Source of the DNA: Cellvibrionaceae bacterium
GTDB taxonomy: Bacteria; Pseudomonadota; Gammaproteobacteria; Pseudomonadales; Cellvibrionaceae
Assembly (NCBI GenBank): GCA_027012915.1
Contig: JALUYN010000401.1
Location: 1 to 11,397 of the forward strand
Length of the DNA: 11,397 nt
Reading direction: 5' to 3'
The notes under the pieces are model-generated. The model was not told the origin of the DNA. It did no database searches and saw nothing but the letters and a program-made list of their open reading frames with translations. The position numbers were made by a program, and so were the translations under genes. Below are positions 1 through 7,766 of this stretch, piece by piece. Each line of letters opens with the position of its first letter. Position 1 is the first letter of the stretch.

Positions 1-135
1 CAGGATTCTAAAGTAAAGCTTTTGAAATTCCTAGGCTTTTTTACCGATTATGAAAGAAAAATGGCGATTGTTTGACAATTGTACAGGCGCGCTTAAACGG
101 CCGAACAGACTCCCGGCAATCCGCTCATTCTGCGT

Positions 136-699
136 TCACTCGCCGGTTGGTTCAGCCATCAATTCGGGCCAGGCCGCCTTCAGGTACACCCACATGGACC
201 AGAGCGTGAGAATAGCTGCCACATAGAACATCGCGTAACCCAGGTAGTAAAGCGTTTCGTACCAACCGGGCTCAAAGGCTACCAGCAAGCCGATAGAGCC
301 CATCTGTGCAGCTGTTTTGATTTTGCCCACATAGGACACCGCAACACTGGCTCGCTTCCCCAGTTCTGCCATCCACTCGCGCAGTGCGGAGATGACGATC
401 TCGCGGCTAATGATAATTACCGCTGGAATGGTGAAAAGCCAATCTGCGTGGTATTCCACTAACACCACTACGGCCACCGCCACCATGACCTTATCAGCCA
501 CTGGGTCCATAAAGGCCCCAAGTGGCGTGCTTTGATCATACTTGCGCGCAACATATCCATCCAACCAATCTGTAATGCCCGCCAGAGTGAACACCGCTGC
601 CGCCACAAAATGAGCCCACTGAAACGGCAGATAGAATACAATCACAAATACCGGAATCAGTACTAAGCGGGTCAGGGTCAGCTGGTTGGCAAGATTCAT
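136..699 (-). CDS. pgsA: CDP-diacylglycerol--glycerol-3-phosphate 3-phosphatidyltransferase (phosphatidylglycerophosphate synthase)
   Basis: This inner-membrane enzyme transfers the phosphatidyl group from CDP-diacylglycerol to glycerol-3-phosphate, the committed step to phosphatidylglycerol and cardiolipin. The CDP-alcohol phosphotransferase signature is complete: D44, D47-G48, A51-R52, G61, D65 and D69. It lies after an N-terminal hydrophobic segment (about residues 8-24), and further hydrophobic stretches fall near 30-42, 71-100, 133-142 and 152-172. The length of 187 residues is usual for the family. It starts 20 bases after the uvrC stop, with an AAGAAG element about 9 bases before the ATG. 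uvrC-pgsA is a widely conserved gammaproteobacterial pair and is probably cotranscribed here. Identification is firm. Confidence 0.96.
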   Translation of the reverse strand: MNLANQLTLTRLVLIPVFVIVFYLPFQWAHFVAAAVFTLAGITDWLDGYVARKYDQSTPLGAFMDPVADKVMVAVAVVVLVEYHADWLFTIPAVIIISREIVISALREWMAELGKRASVAVSYVGKIKTAAQMGSIGLLVAFEPGWYETLYYLGYAMFYVAAILTLWSMWVYLKAAWPELMAEPTGE

Positions 700-719
700 A
701 AATACGTACTTCTTAAAAT

Positions 720-2591
720 TTAGTGGGAGTGTAATGCGCCGTAGATCTCTTCGGCAATCTTTTTGCTGATCAGGGGCACGCGGGCCAGGTCTTCGATGCT
801 GGCTTTTTGCACCCCTTGAATCCCGCCAAAGTGGTGCAGCAGAGCTTTGCGTCGCTTCGCACCTATTCCAGGAATATCCTCAAGGCGCGAGGTACGACGT
901 TTCTTGTCGCGACGGTTTTTATGCCCGGTAATGGCAAAGCGGTGGGCTTCATCGCGAATGTGCTGAATCAGGTGCAGGCCGGGATTGTCCGAATCAAGGC
1001 TCAACTCTTCGCCACTATCTCCCAGAATCAGCGTTTCGAAACCGGCTTTGCGAGTACTGCCCTTGGCAACACCAAGCAACATCACACCGGTCACACCCAG
1101 TTCATCGAATACTTCACGGGCTTGGGTCAACTGGCCTTTGCCACCATCAACCAGCAAGATATCGGGTAACACGCCCTCTCCCTTTTGAATACGGGTATAG
1201 CGACGCTCCAACGCTTGAGCCATGGCCGCGTAATCGTCCCCCGGAGTAATGCCGTCGATATTGAAGCGGCGATAGTCACTCTTCAGAGGACCGTTGCCGT
1301 CAAACACCACACAGGAAGCCGTGGTGAGTTCTCCATGACTGTGGCTTATATCAAAACACTCCAGACGCTCGGGCTGTTCTGCCAGCCCCAGCGCCTGTTG
1401 CAGTGCGTCAAAGCGCTGCGCGACATTCTGCTTACTCGCGATACGGGCCTGCAGATTCTCTTCGGCGGTCTTAATGCATAATTGCAACCACTTGCTGCGT
1501 TGCCCACGGGGGCGGCTTTGAAAGGACAAGCCACGCCCCAACTGCTGACGAAATGCCTCGGACAGAATTTCCAAACCGGAAAGTTCATGACTCAGCAAAA
1601 CTTCTCTTGGCCAATCCCGTTCGCCACCCTGCAGATAGTACTGTTCCAGAAATCCCAAAAATACTTCTTCGTCACTTTCCAAAAATTGCACCTTGGGAAA
1701 GTGGCTTTTACTGCCGAGAATACGTCCTTCGCGCACAAACAGAATCTGCACACACACCAGATTATTTTTTTGCTGGTAGGCGACAACGTCGAGGTTGCCA
1801 ACACCGCCTTCAATAACCTGCTGCGCCTGTACTTTTTGCATGGCAGCAATCTGATCTCTATATAGAGCGGCTTTTTCAAACTCCAAAGACGCCGAAGCCT
1901 GCTCCATATCCGACACCAATTCTGAAATCAACTCTTGGCTGCGACCACTGAGAAACATCTCCACATGACGAATATCCTGCGCGTAGTCCTCCTTGGAAAT
2001 GAGGTCCACGCAGGGCGCCGTACAACGATTGATTTGGTATTGCAGACAGGGCCTGCTGCGATTGCGAAAAACACTGTCTTCACACTGCCGAGTGCGAAAC
2101 GTTTTCTGCAAAAACGCCAGACTGGATTTTACCGCTCCAACATTCGGGTATGGCCCAAAATAGCGATCGCCCTTGCGTTTGACACCGCGATGCATTGCCA
2201 GCCTTGGAAAGTCATCTTTCGACGTAAGGCGAACGTACGGATAGGATTTATCGTCACGCAGCAGAATATTGTAGGGCGGATGCTGCTGCTTGATTAAATT
2301 CTGCTCGAGCAACAGCGCTTCCATTTCCGTGGAGGTAACTGTCACTTCAATCTGACAAATTTTACTGACCAGTGCCCGGGTTTTGGCACCGAGACCGGTA
2401 TTCCGGAAATAGCTGGACAGACGATTCTTGAGGTTCTTGGCCTTCCCCACATAGAGTATTTGACCTTCGCCACCGTACATCTGATAAACCCCGGCCTGAG
2501 TCGTAACCTGCTTCAGAAACCCCTGAGCGTCAAAGTCCTCGGGACGCATAGGCGTCTTTTCGTCGGATATTTCAGGTAAATGGTCAGACAT
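720..2591 (-). CDS. uvrC: UvrABC system protein C (excinuclease subunit)
   Basis: UvrC makes both the 3' and 5' incisions around bulky DNA lesions in nucleotide excision repair, after UvrA/UvrB recognition. The domains run in order. The GIY-YIG nuclease (GVY at 34-36, YVGK at 47-50, R58) makes the 3' cut. Four cysteines (C170, C182, C190, C194) have the same spacing as the E. coli iron-sulfur ligands. A UVR/UvrB-binding segment lies around 219-254. The RNase H-like 5' nuclease includes D413 in CFDIS and D482 in the VDGGKGQ motif. Two helix-hairpin-helix motifs fall near 571-590 and 598-617. The 623 residues are slightly longer than E. coli UvrC because of about 14 extra N-terminal residues; an internal ATG at 2549 would give the shorter form, but the upstream ATG has a better TAAGAG-type ribosome site. 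It lies 36 bases after alkB. Confidence 0.98.
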   Translation of the reverse strand: MSDHLPEISDEKTPMRPEDFDAQGFLKQVTTQAGVYQMYGGEGQILYVGKAKNLKNRLSSYFRNTGLGAKTRALVSKICQIEVTVTSTEMEALLLEQNLIKQQHPPYNILLRDDKSYPYVRLTSKDDFPRLAMHRGVKRKGDRYFGPYPNVGAVKSSLAFLQKTFRTRQCEDSVFRNRSRPCLQYQINRCTAPCVDLISKEDYAQDIRHVEMFLSGRSQELISELVSDMEQASASLEFEKAALYRDQIAAMQKVQAQQVIEGGVGNLDVVAYQQKNNLVCVQILFVREGRILGSKSHFPKVQFLESDEEVFLGFLEQYYLQGGERDWPREVLLSHELSGLEILSEAFRQQLGRGLSFQSRPRGQRSKWLQLCIKTAEENLQARIASKQNVAQRFDALQQALGLAEQPERLECFDISHSHGELTTASCVVFDGNGPLKSDYRRFNIDGITPGDDYAAMAQALERRYTRIQKGEGVLPDILLVDGGKGQLTQAREVFDELGVTGVMLLGVAKGSTRKAGFETLILGDSGEELSLDSDNPGLHLIQHIRDEAHRFAITGHKNRRDKKRRTSRLEDIPGIGAKRRKALLHHFGGIQGVQKASIEDLARVPLISKKIAEEIYGALHSH

Positions 2592-2627
2592 GGAAGCTCT
2601 TAGGGTTATAAAGCCAACACCACTGAA

Positions 2628-3242
2628 TCAATCACGGATGTAGCGAAATGTGAGATTGATGCGGGCATCACGAATACGGCGCTGCTTGGGAACAGCATGA
2701 TACCAGAAATGTTGTGTCTCTCCGGCCATTAACAGCAGAGACCCGTCATTCAGGTTCAATTCATGCTGCAAATGCGGCGGCTTGCGGCGTTTGAGCAGAA
2801 AGCGTCGACTCACTCCCAGGCTCAATGACGCGATATTTGGGTTGCGCCCCAATTCTGGTTCATCGTCGCTGTGCCAGCCAACACTGTCATCACCGTCGCG
2901 ATACAAGTTGGCCAACACCGAGTTAAATCTGACTCCCGTCAAAGCTTCGATCTTCTGTTTTAGTTCGGCCAGCAGAGGGTGCCAGTCGTGACGTGGCAAA
3001 CGAGTACCAGAATAGGCGTAATCACGACCACTATCGGCGTACCAGGCGTTTAACCTTGGAATACTCACGGGGCGACCATAGACTTGAATAATTGACTGTT
3101 CCCAAGCCAACTCTCGCTCAAGAGCGTCAAATAGAGAACCAGTTTGAGTGGCCTCAAGGAACTGTCGCCAAAGCGTCAGCTGGGCCTGTGGCAACTCAAT
3201 TGTTTCGGGATCACTTCCATCAAACAATCCCCCCTGAATCAT
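2628..3242 (-). CDS. AlkB-family Fe(II)/2-oxoglutarate-dependent DNA repair dioxygenase (ALKBH2/3-like)
   Basis: This is a predicted oxidative demethylase that removes alkyl groups such as 1-methyladenine and 3-methylcytosine from DNA by direct reversal. The iron ligands H124-x-D126 and H182 are present, with the 2-oxoglutarate-binding pair R194 and R200 in the ARINLTFR segment. NLYRDG followed by WHSD and the PRL motif at 62-65 resemble the ALKBH2/ALKBH3 branch more than E. coli AlkB itself. The 204 residues give a full-length single domain. The start has a GAGGA ribosome site about 9 bases upstream and follows the murB stop by 12 bases. No LexA or Ada-like box is visible next to it, so expression probably follows the operon. 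Activity on RNA or protein cannot be excluded from sequence alone. Confidence 0.93.
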   Translation of the reverse strand: MIQGGLFDGSDPETIELPQAQLTLWRQFLEATQTGSLFDALERELAWEQSIIQVYGRPVSIPRLNAWYADSGRDYAYSGTRLPRHDWHPLLAELKQKIEALTGVRFNSVLANLYRDGDDSVGWHSDDEPELGRNPNIASLSLGVSRRFLLKRRKPPHLQHELNLNDGSLLLMAGETQHFWYHAVPKQRRIRDARINLTFRYIRD

Positions 3243-3254
3243 TGTCTGTGATCC

Positions 3255-4289
3255 TCATGCACCGTAAATGCGCGGCTCGACTTCGAGACTAACGCCGTAG
3301 CGCGCTTCTATATCAGCCTGTATATCTCGAGCCAATTGCAGAATGTCCTGACCGCTGCCTCCAGCCGGGTTAACCAACACCAGTGCTTGTCTATCGTGCA
3401 CAGCCACTTTGCCACACTGTCGACCGCGCCAGCCCGCTTGGTCTATTAACCAGCCTGCAGCCAGTTTTACGCCGTGAGCATCAGGGTAGCCCACTATAGC
3501 CGGGTATTCTTGCTGTAACCTGGCATAGTGTTCCTGAGACACCACTGGGTTCTTAAAAAAACTCCCCACGTTGGGAATATCCTCGGGATCTGGCAATTTG
3601 CTGGAACGAATATCACAAACGGCTTCAAACACCTGCTGAGGCGACGGAGCGACTACACCCTTCTCTTCGAAATAATGTTGCAACTCTGGATAAGTCACTT
3701 GGGGAGTAAACGTTAAAGGCAGCTTGAACGTGACTGAAGTGATGATGTACCGGTCCTGAAAGCGCTGTTTAAAGATGCTGTCACGATACCCAAAGCGACA
3801 AGCATCCCGGTCAAAGGTAACGCTGACACCGCTGGCAATCTCCACGGCTGAGAGTTCGGCAAAGACATCGCGCAACTCCACGCCGTAGGCGCCAATATTC
3901 TGAATCGGAGCGGCGCCAACACTGCCGGGAATCAAGGCCAGATTTTCAAGCCCCCAGTAGTGAAAGCTCATGCAATAGGATACCCAAGCGTGCCAGTTCT
4001 CGCCGGCCCCCACTCTGATCCAGGCATGTTCATCATCCTCGCGAACCAGCTCTTTACCGTCTATGGCCATTTTGATCACCAGACCGGAAAAATCTTCGGC
4101 CAGAACCAGATTACTGCCGCCACCCATTACCAGAATGGGTATGGTTTTATCGGCATCCAAGGCCTGCTGTTTGCGCCAGTTTAGAACTCGCGACAAGTCA
4201 TCCAGAGATTTCACCTCAACGAAGTAATCGGCGCTTACGGCCACATTCAAGGTGTTGTAGGGTCTTAAATCTGCGCCATGAATAATCAC
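3255..4289 (-). CDS. murB: UDP-N-acetylenolpyruvoylglucosamine reductase (MurB, type I)
   Basis: This cytoplasmic FAD enzyme reduces UDP-GlcNAc-enolpyruvate to UDP-MurNAc with NADPH, the second committed step of peptidoglycan precursor synthesis. The protein aligns closely with E. coli MurB: an FAD-binding GGGSN motif, LENLALIPGSVG, then catalytic Arg169 in GYRDS, Ser243 in GSFFKNP and Glu338 near the C terminus (numbered from the GTG start). I chose GTG at 4289 because GGAGAG lies 6 bases upstream, the GTGA overlaps the phosphatase stop, and the lead-in before PYNT is then close to E. coli length. An in-frame ATG at 4310 would add seven residues but has no ribosome site. Predicted length is 344 residues. 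The overlap implies translational coupling to the phosphatase gene. Confidence 0.95.
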   Translation of the reverse strand: MIIHGADLRPYNTLNVAVSADYFVEVKSLDDLSRVLNWRKQQALDADKTIPILVMGGGSNLVLAEDFSGLVIKMAIDGKELVREDDEHAWIRVGAGENWHAWVSYCMSFHYWGLENLALIPGSVGAAPIQNIGAYGVELRDVFAELSAVEIASGVSVTFDRDACRFGYRDSIFKQRFQDRYIITSVTFKLPLTFTPQVTYPELQHYFEEKGVVAPSPQQVFEAVCDIRSSKLPDPEDIPNVGSFFKNPVVSQEHYARLQQEYPAIVGYPDAHGVKLAAGWLIDQAGWRGRQCGKVAVHDRQALVLVNPAGGSGQDILQLARDIQADIEARYGVSLEVEPRIYGA

Positions 4290-4795
4290 TGGCCACTCTC
4301 CAGCTGGCATTGAATGCGAAATAAAAGCCCACGTGAACCGTCTTCAACCATATCCAGCACGTGCTCGAAGCCCTGCTCACCACCGTAATATGGATCGGGT
4401 ACTGCCTGACCCGCGTAATCACTGGAAAAGCTAAGAAATAGATCCAGGCAACCGTTGAAATCATCAGGCTTTAGCGCCTGTAAGTCAGCGAGGTTCTGAT
4501 CATCCATGGCGAGAATATAATCAAAAGTAGAAAAATCCTCAGAGTCGACTTGGCGAGCGCGGATATGGCTCATGTCGTAGCCCCTGCGTCCCGCTGCTTC
4601 CGACGATCTTGGATCGGATCTCGCGCCTATATGCCAGCCGCTGGTTCCAGCGGAGTCCACTTCGATTCGATCTGACAAGCCATTTTTCTCTACCATCGCC
4701 TCGAACACGCCGTGCGCCGTTGGAGAGCGACAGATATTACCCAGACAAACAAATAGAACTCTTACTTTCTGTGTGTTTTTCAATGAACCCGCCAA
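4286..4795 (-). CDS. low-molecular-weight protein-tyrosine phosphatase family protein
   Basis: This is a small cytosolic phosphatase of the LMW-PTP family, which dephosphorylates phosphotyrosine; bacterial members often act on tyrosine kinases of polysaccharide export or on arginine/tyrosine phosphoproteins. The catalytic P-loop C17-LGNIC-R23-S is close to the N terminus. The SAGT motif follows near 48-51, and DPYYGG at 134-139 supplies general acid D134. The 169 residues are full length. The start is a TTG at 4795 with GAGG 10 bases upstream; a second TTG at 4783 is possible but has a poorer site. The 3' end overlaps murB. A phosphatase gene beside murB also occurs in Pseudomonas. No cognate kinase or exopolysaccharide cluster is in the window, so its substrate is unknown. 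Confidence 0.93.
   Translation of the reverse strand: MAGSLKNTQKVRVLFVCLGNICRSPTAHGVFEAMVEKNGLSDRIEVDSAGTSGWHIGARSDPRSSEAAGRRGYDMSHIRARQVDSEDFSTFDYILAMDDQNLADLQALKPDDFNGCLDLFLSFSSDYAGQAVPDPYYGGEQGFEHVLDMVEDGSRGLLFRIQCQLESGQ
4296..4301 (-). promoter_or_regulatory. ribosome binding site deciding the murB GTG start
   Basis: GGAGAG on the minus strand lies 6 bases before GTG 4289, inside the 3' end of the phosphatase gene. The competing ATG at 4310 lacks any purine-rich site, so this element favours the shorter MurB and stop-start coupling through the GTGA overlap. Confidence 0.6.
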
Positions 4796-4810
4796 ACTTC
4801 TGTAACCTCA

Positions 4811-4834
4811 GTAGCGCGAAATTGTCGCGCCTAC
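4811..4834 (-). other. intergenic stem-loop between mtnP and the phosphatase gene
   Basis: Arms GTAGCGCGA (4811-4819) and TCGCGCCTAC (4825-4834) pair with one bulged base around a five-base loop. It starts two bases after the mtnP stop in the direction of transcription and ends right beside the GAGG ribosome site of the next gene. No T-run follows, so an intrinsic terminator is unlikely. A role in processing or in tuning phosphatase translation is inference. Confidence 0.5.
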
Positions 4835-4835
4835 T

Positions 4836-5594
4836 CTATGTTCTGCTGTGAGCAACCAGCCACGCCGATAACAACGTTTGCACCTTACCAACACCTCTGG
4901 CCAATGCCGCCTCTATCTGCGCCATAGTAATCGGCTCATCCTGAATACCGGCCCCCCAATTCACTACCAGGCAAAGCGAGGCGTATTCTATGCCCAACTC
5001 TCGGGCCAAAACCGCTTCGGGCATTCCCGTCATTCCCACCAAATCACAGCCATCGCGCTTAAGTCTTTGGATTTCAGCTGCAGTCTCCAATCTGGGCCCC
5101 TGAGTGCACGCGTAAACACCGCCATCCACACAGGACAATTTCAGATTTGCCGCACATTCCAGCAGAGATTGGCGCAATGAGTCACTATAGGGCTCTGAGA
5201 AATCCACATGCTGCAAGGGATTGTCCACACCGTCATAAAAGGTGGATTCACGCCCCCAACTGTAGTCAATAATCTGGTTTGGCAGCGCCAAAGTATCTGG
5301 CGCCATGGGAGACGTAATCCCCCCTACTGCATTAATAGCGATAATGCGCGATACACCAAGCTCTGACAAAGCCGCGATATTAGCTCGATAATTGATCTTG
5401 TGGGGTGCAACGGTATGTCCCGAACCATGTCTCGGCAGGAACACTACCTCAGCGCCGCCCAGTACACCCTTCGCAGGCCGTGCAGAGGGAGCACCGTAGA
5501 CCGTTTTCACAGTTTCATAAGAGCGTAACTCGAACCCCTCGATACCATCACTTAAGCCGGAACCACCAATAATTGCTATAAGCTGGGACATCAT
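4836..5594 (-). CDS. mtnP: S-methyl-5'-thioinosine phosphorylase / MTAP-family purine nucleoside phosphorylase
   Basis: This belongs to the MTAP/PNP family, phosphate-dependent enzymes that split purine nucleosides into base and sugar-1-phosphate. Visible landmarks are the phosphate-binding GGSG (10-13), PRHG (54-57), NAVGG (88-92), TQGPR (164-168) and the M188-T-G-M-P-E segment. Near the purine site it has N212-W213 where adenine-specific MTAPs carry Asp. An Asn there is typical of 6-oxopurine enzymes, and the syntenic P. aeruginosa PA3004 is an S-methyl-5'-thioinosine phosphorylase, so methylthioinosine (from deaminated methylthioadenosine) is the likely substrate. The 252 residues start at ATG 5594 or the adjacent ATG 5591, with an AGGG site upstream. 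It lies 6 bases after the channel gene. Confidence 0.9.
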   Translation of the reverse strand: MMSQLIAIIGGSGLSDGIEGFELRSYETVKTVYGAPSARPAKGVLGGAEVVFLPRHGSGHTVAPHKINYRANIAALSELGVSRIIAINAVGGITSPMAPDTLALPNQIIDYSWGRESTFYDGVDNPLQHVDFSEPYSDSLRQSLLECAANLKLSCVDGGVYACTQGPRLETAAEIQRLKRDGCDLVGMTGMPEAVLARELGIEYASLCLVVNWGAGIQDEPITMAQIEAALARGVGKVQTLLSAWLVAHSRT

Positions 5595-5600
5595 TGCGCC

Positions 5601-6701
5601 CTATTGTGCTTGAGAGTGCAGTTGAAGGGGCTCTGGTACATGCACTGTCGATGTTGGAAACGCGCATTCGGCACCATTGTTTTCAACGATGGCCAGAATA
5701 CCCAATAGAACTTCCTGCTTAATTTCGTGATAGGTAACCCAATCCGTCGTTTTGGTAAAAGTGTAAATAAAGAAATCCAACGATGAAGCGGAGAACTTGT
5801 TGAAATTAACGATTAGCGTCTGGTTTGTATCGATAGCTTCATGTTGTCGCAGATAGCTTTTCACCTCTTCAATTATCCGAGCCATTTTATCGCCATCGCT
5901 ATAGCGAATCCCAACAGTCTCGTAGATACGCCGGTTGGTCATGCGCGAGGGGTTTTCCACCGATATATGAGTAAACGACGAATTGGGGATATACAACGGC
6001 CGCTTGTCAAACGTCCGTATACGCGTCAGGCGCCATCCTATCTCTTCTACTGTGCCTTCAATCTCCTGATCGGGAGATCGTATCCAGTCACCAACACTAA
6101 AAGGCCGGTCCAGATAAATCATTAGGCCACCAAAAAAGTTGGCCAACAGATCTTTTGCGGCAAAACCTACAGCAATACCGCCAATTCCGCCGAATGCCAG
6201 TACTCCGGAAATGCTATACCCCATGGATTGCAACACAACCAACACGGTGGTAATTATGACCGAGACACGCAGCAGCTTACCGATTGCCGACACGGTAGTT
6301 TCGTCCATGGGTTTCTTGGTGAACTCGGGGTCCATGAGATTGGCTTCGACTCGCCGAATCAATCTCACCAGTAACCAAGCGATCAGCACCATGACACCAA
6401 TTTTGCGAACAGGTAATACGAACTGCAGCAGCTCGCTATCAGAACGCTCGAGGGTCAGCTGCGAGGCCACCGTCAGGCCGACTAACCATATGGCATAGCC
6501 CACTGGTTGTTGCGCTGCTCCGACTAAGGCGTCGTCCCATAGATTGTGGGTTTTCTGTGCACGCAGCATCAGCTTGTTCATGACTTTACGGCTGAAGTAA
6601 GCCGCCAGTAACGTTACAAACACCACCAGGAAAATATGACCGATCCAGTAATTTTCCCGATTAATCATTTGTTGCAGTTCCGACATAAACTGTTCTGGCA
6701 T
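5601..6701 (-). CDS. MscS-family mechanosensitive ion channel, YnaI-like
   Basis: This inner-membrane channel is predicted to open under membrane tension and release solutes during hypo-osmotic shock. Hydrophobic segments lie near residues 19-37, 66-84, 98-116 and 141-160. They are followed by the pore-lining glycine/alanine-rich helix at about 168-195 (FGGIGGIAVGFAAKDLL) and the MscS beta domain beginning DRPFSVGDWI. The stretch from the pore helix to RMTNRR is very close to E. coli YnaI, and the overall length (366 residues) also fits YnaI better than the three-helix MscS. A GAGGG site lies 7 bases before the ATG, and the gene begins 10 bases after nagZ. Orthology to YnaI rather than a sister family is likely but not proven, so no symbol is given. 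Confidence 0.92.
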   Translation of the reverse strand: MPEQFMSELQQMINRENYWIGHIFLVVFVTLLAAYFSRKVMNKLMLRAQKTHNLWDDALVGAAQQPVGYAIWLVGLTVASQLTLERSDSELLQFVLPVRKIGVMVLIAWLLVRLIRRVEANLMDPEFTKKPMDETTVSAIGKLLRVSVIITTVLVVLQSMGYSISGVLAFGGIGGIAVGFAAKDLLANFFGGLMIYLDRPFSVGDWIRSPDQEIEGTVEEIGWRLTRIRTFDKRPLYIPNSSFTHISVENPSRMTNRRIYETVGIRYSDGDKMARIIEEVKSYLRQHEAIDTNQTLIVNFNKFSASSLDFFIYTFTKTTDWVTYHEIKQEVLLGILAIVENNGAECAFPTSTVHVPEPLQLHSQAQ

Positions 6702-6711
6702 ATCCCTACCC

Positions 6712-7740
6712 TCAAAGTTGTTCGGTTAACCAGTGTCGAGTTTCAATCCAGCGCGGATGAGCCTGTAAATCCAGCAGACTCACTGTATGGTCAGGCTGCA
6801 TCAGCTCAAGTGAGCGGCGCTCGGCATTGTGTTCAGGCCCGGAGTTCAGAGCTTCGATCACCTCCAAAGCCCCCTCTCGGTTATTGCACACCAGAATCAC
6901 GTCGCATCCGGCTTCGAGCGCCAGTTGCGCACGATTGCGATAACTGCCGGCAATCGCAGCCCCCTCCATCGTCAGGTCATCACTGAAGATCACACCATCG
7001 AATTCGAGCTTTTGACGCAGTATCTGTTGCAGCCAGGGCTTGGAAAAACCCACAGGTTGTTTTTCGTCCACTGCGGGAAACAAGATGTGCGCAGGCATTA
7101 TGGCGTCAATCGCCGCAGCCCCTTTTATCTGATCAGCAAACGGGATCAGATCGGCGTCACGTATTTCCTCCCAGGAACGAGGGTCCACAGGAAGCTCCAA
7201 GTGACTGTCTCCACGAACAGAACCATGCCCCGGGAAATGTTTGCCTGTAACTTTCATCCCGGCTTCATGAGCGCCGGCAATAAACGCCCGCGACAATTCA
7301 GTAACGATATCCGGATCATCCGCAAAAGCGCGGTCGCCAATAACACTGCAGTAGTCATCATCTACATCGAGTACCGGTGTAAAGCTGAAATCGATACCTG
7401 CAGCGAGTACTTCTGAAGCCAGCAACCAACCACAGTCGCTGGCGCGCAGCAGAGCCTCTCGAGAATCATTGCGATAGAGGCTTGCAAATATCTGCATGGG
7501 GGGAATTCTCGTGAATCCGTCCTTGCAGCGCTGCACTCGGCCACCCTCTTGATCGACGCAGATCAGTAGCTCAGGCCGCAACGCGCGAATACTTTGCGTC
7601 AGAGATACGAGCTCCTGATAATCGCCAATATTGCGAGAAAACAGAATCACCCCGCCAACACATGGATCGAGCAACAACTGCTTTTCCTCAGAGGACAAGG
7701 TTTTGTCCTGCAGATCCAAAATCAATGGACCAAGTTTCAT
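6712..7740 (-). CDS. nagZ: beta-N-acetylhexosaminidase (NagZ, glycoside hydrolase family 3)
   Basis: This cytoplasmic enzyme removes GlcNAc from GlcNAc-1,6-anhydroMurNAc peptides during peptidoglycan recycling; its products act as ampC inducers in bacteria that carry that circuit. Family landmarks are VDQEGGRVQR (62-71), KHFPGHG (167-173), the mobile-loop D178-x-H180 pair characteristic of NagZ, and the SDDL segment (253-256) holding the aspartate nucleophile. At 342 residues it is a typical single-domain NagZ with no signal peptide. It begins 26 bases after psrA with only a weak GGGT-like ribosome site, suggesting cotranscription with psrA. The psrA-nagZ order is the same in Pseudomonas. Confidence 0.97.
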   Translation of the reverse strand: MKLGPLILDLQDKTLSSEEKQLLLDPCVGGVILFSRNIGDYQELVSLTQSIRALRPELLICVDQEGGRVQRCKDGFTRIPPMQIFASLYRNDSREALLRASDCGWLLASEVLAAGIDFSFTPVLDVDDDYCSVIGDRAFADDPDIVTELSRAFIAGAHEAGMKVTGKHFPGHGSVRGDSHLELPVDPRSWEEIRDADLIPFADQIKGAAAIDAIMPAHILFPAVDEKQPVGFSKPWLQQILRQKLEFDGVIFSDDLTMEGAAIAGSYRNRAQLALEAGCDVILVCNNREGALEVIEALNSGPEHNAERRSLELMQPDHTVSLLDLQAHPRWIETRHWLTEQL

Positions 7741-7766
7741 AGGCTTACCCAGACTGTATGGAAATA

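Noticed and set aside
72..98. Plus-strand TTGACA (72-77) with TTAAAC (93-98) as a promoter
   Set aside because: The spacer is only 15 bases and it would transcribe antisense into pgsA; AT-rich chance match is more likely.
1..135. Possible tRNA genes or terminator after pgsA, since tRNA genes often follow pgsA in this class
   Set aside because: No cloverleaf or CCA end is visible. The only structure is a weak ATTGT/ACAAT stem at 67-79 with a T-run about 12 bases further on, too weak for a terminator. A minus-strand TAGAAT at 5-10 could be a -10 for something beyond the window, but no -35 supports it.
1482..1865. 127-codon plus-strand frame inside uvrC, with similar plus-strand frames at 807-1169 and 1935-2297
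   Set aside because: All are shadows of uvrC in the opposite strand; none has a ribosome site or recognisable protein features.
6829..7416. 195-codon plus-strand frame opposite nagZ
   Set aside because: Antisense shadow of a clearly identified NagZ; low-complexity translation with no domain.
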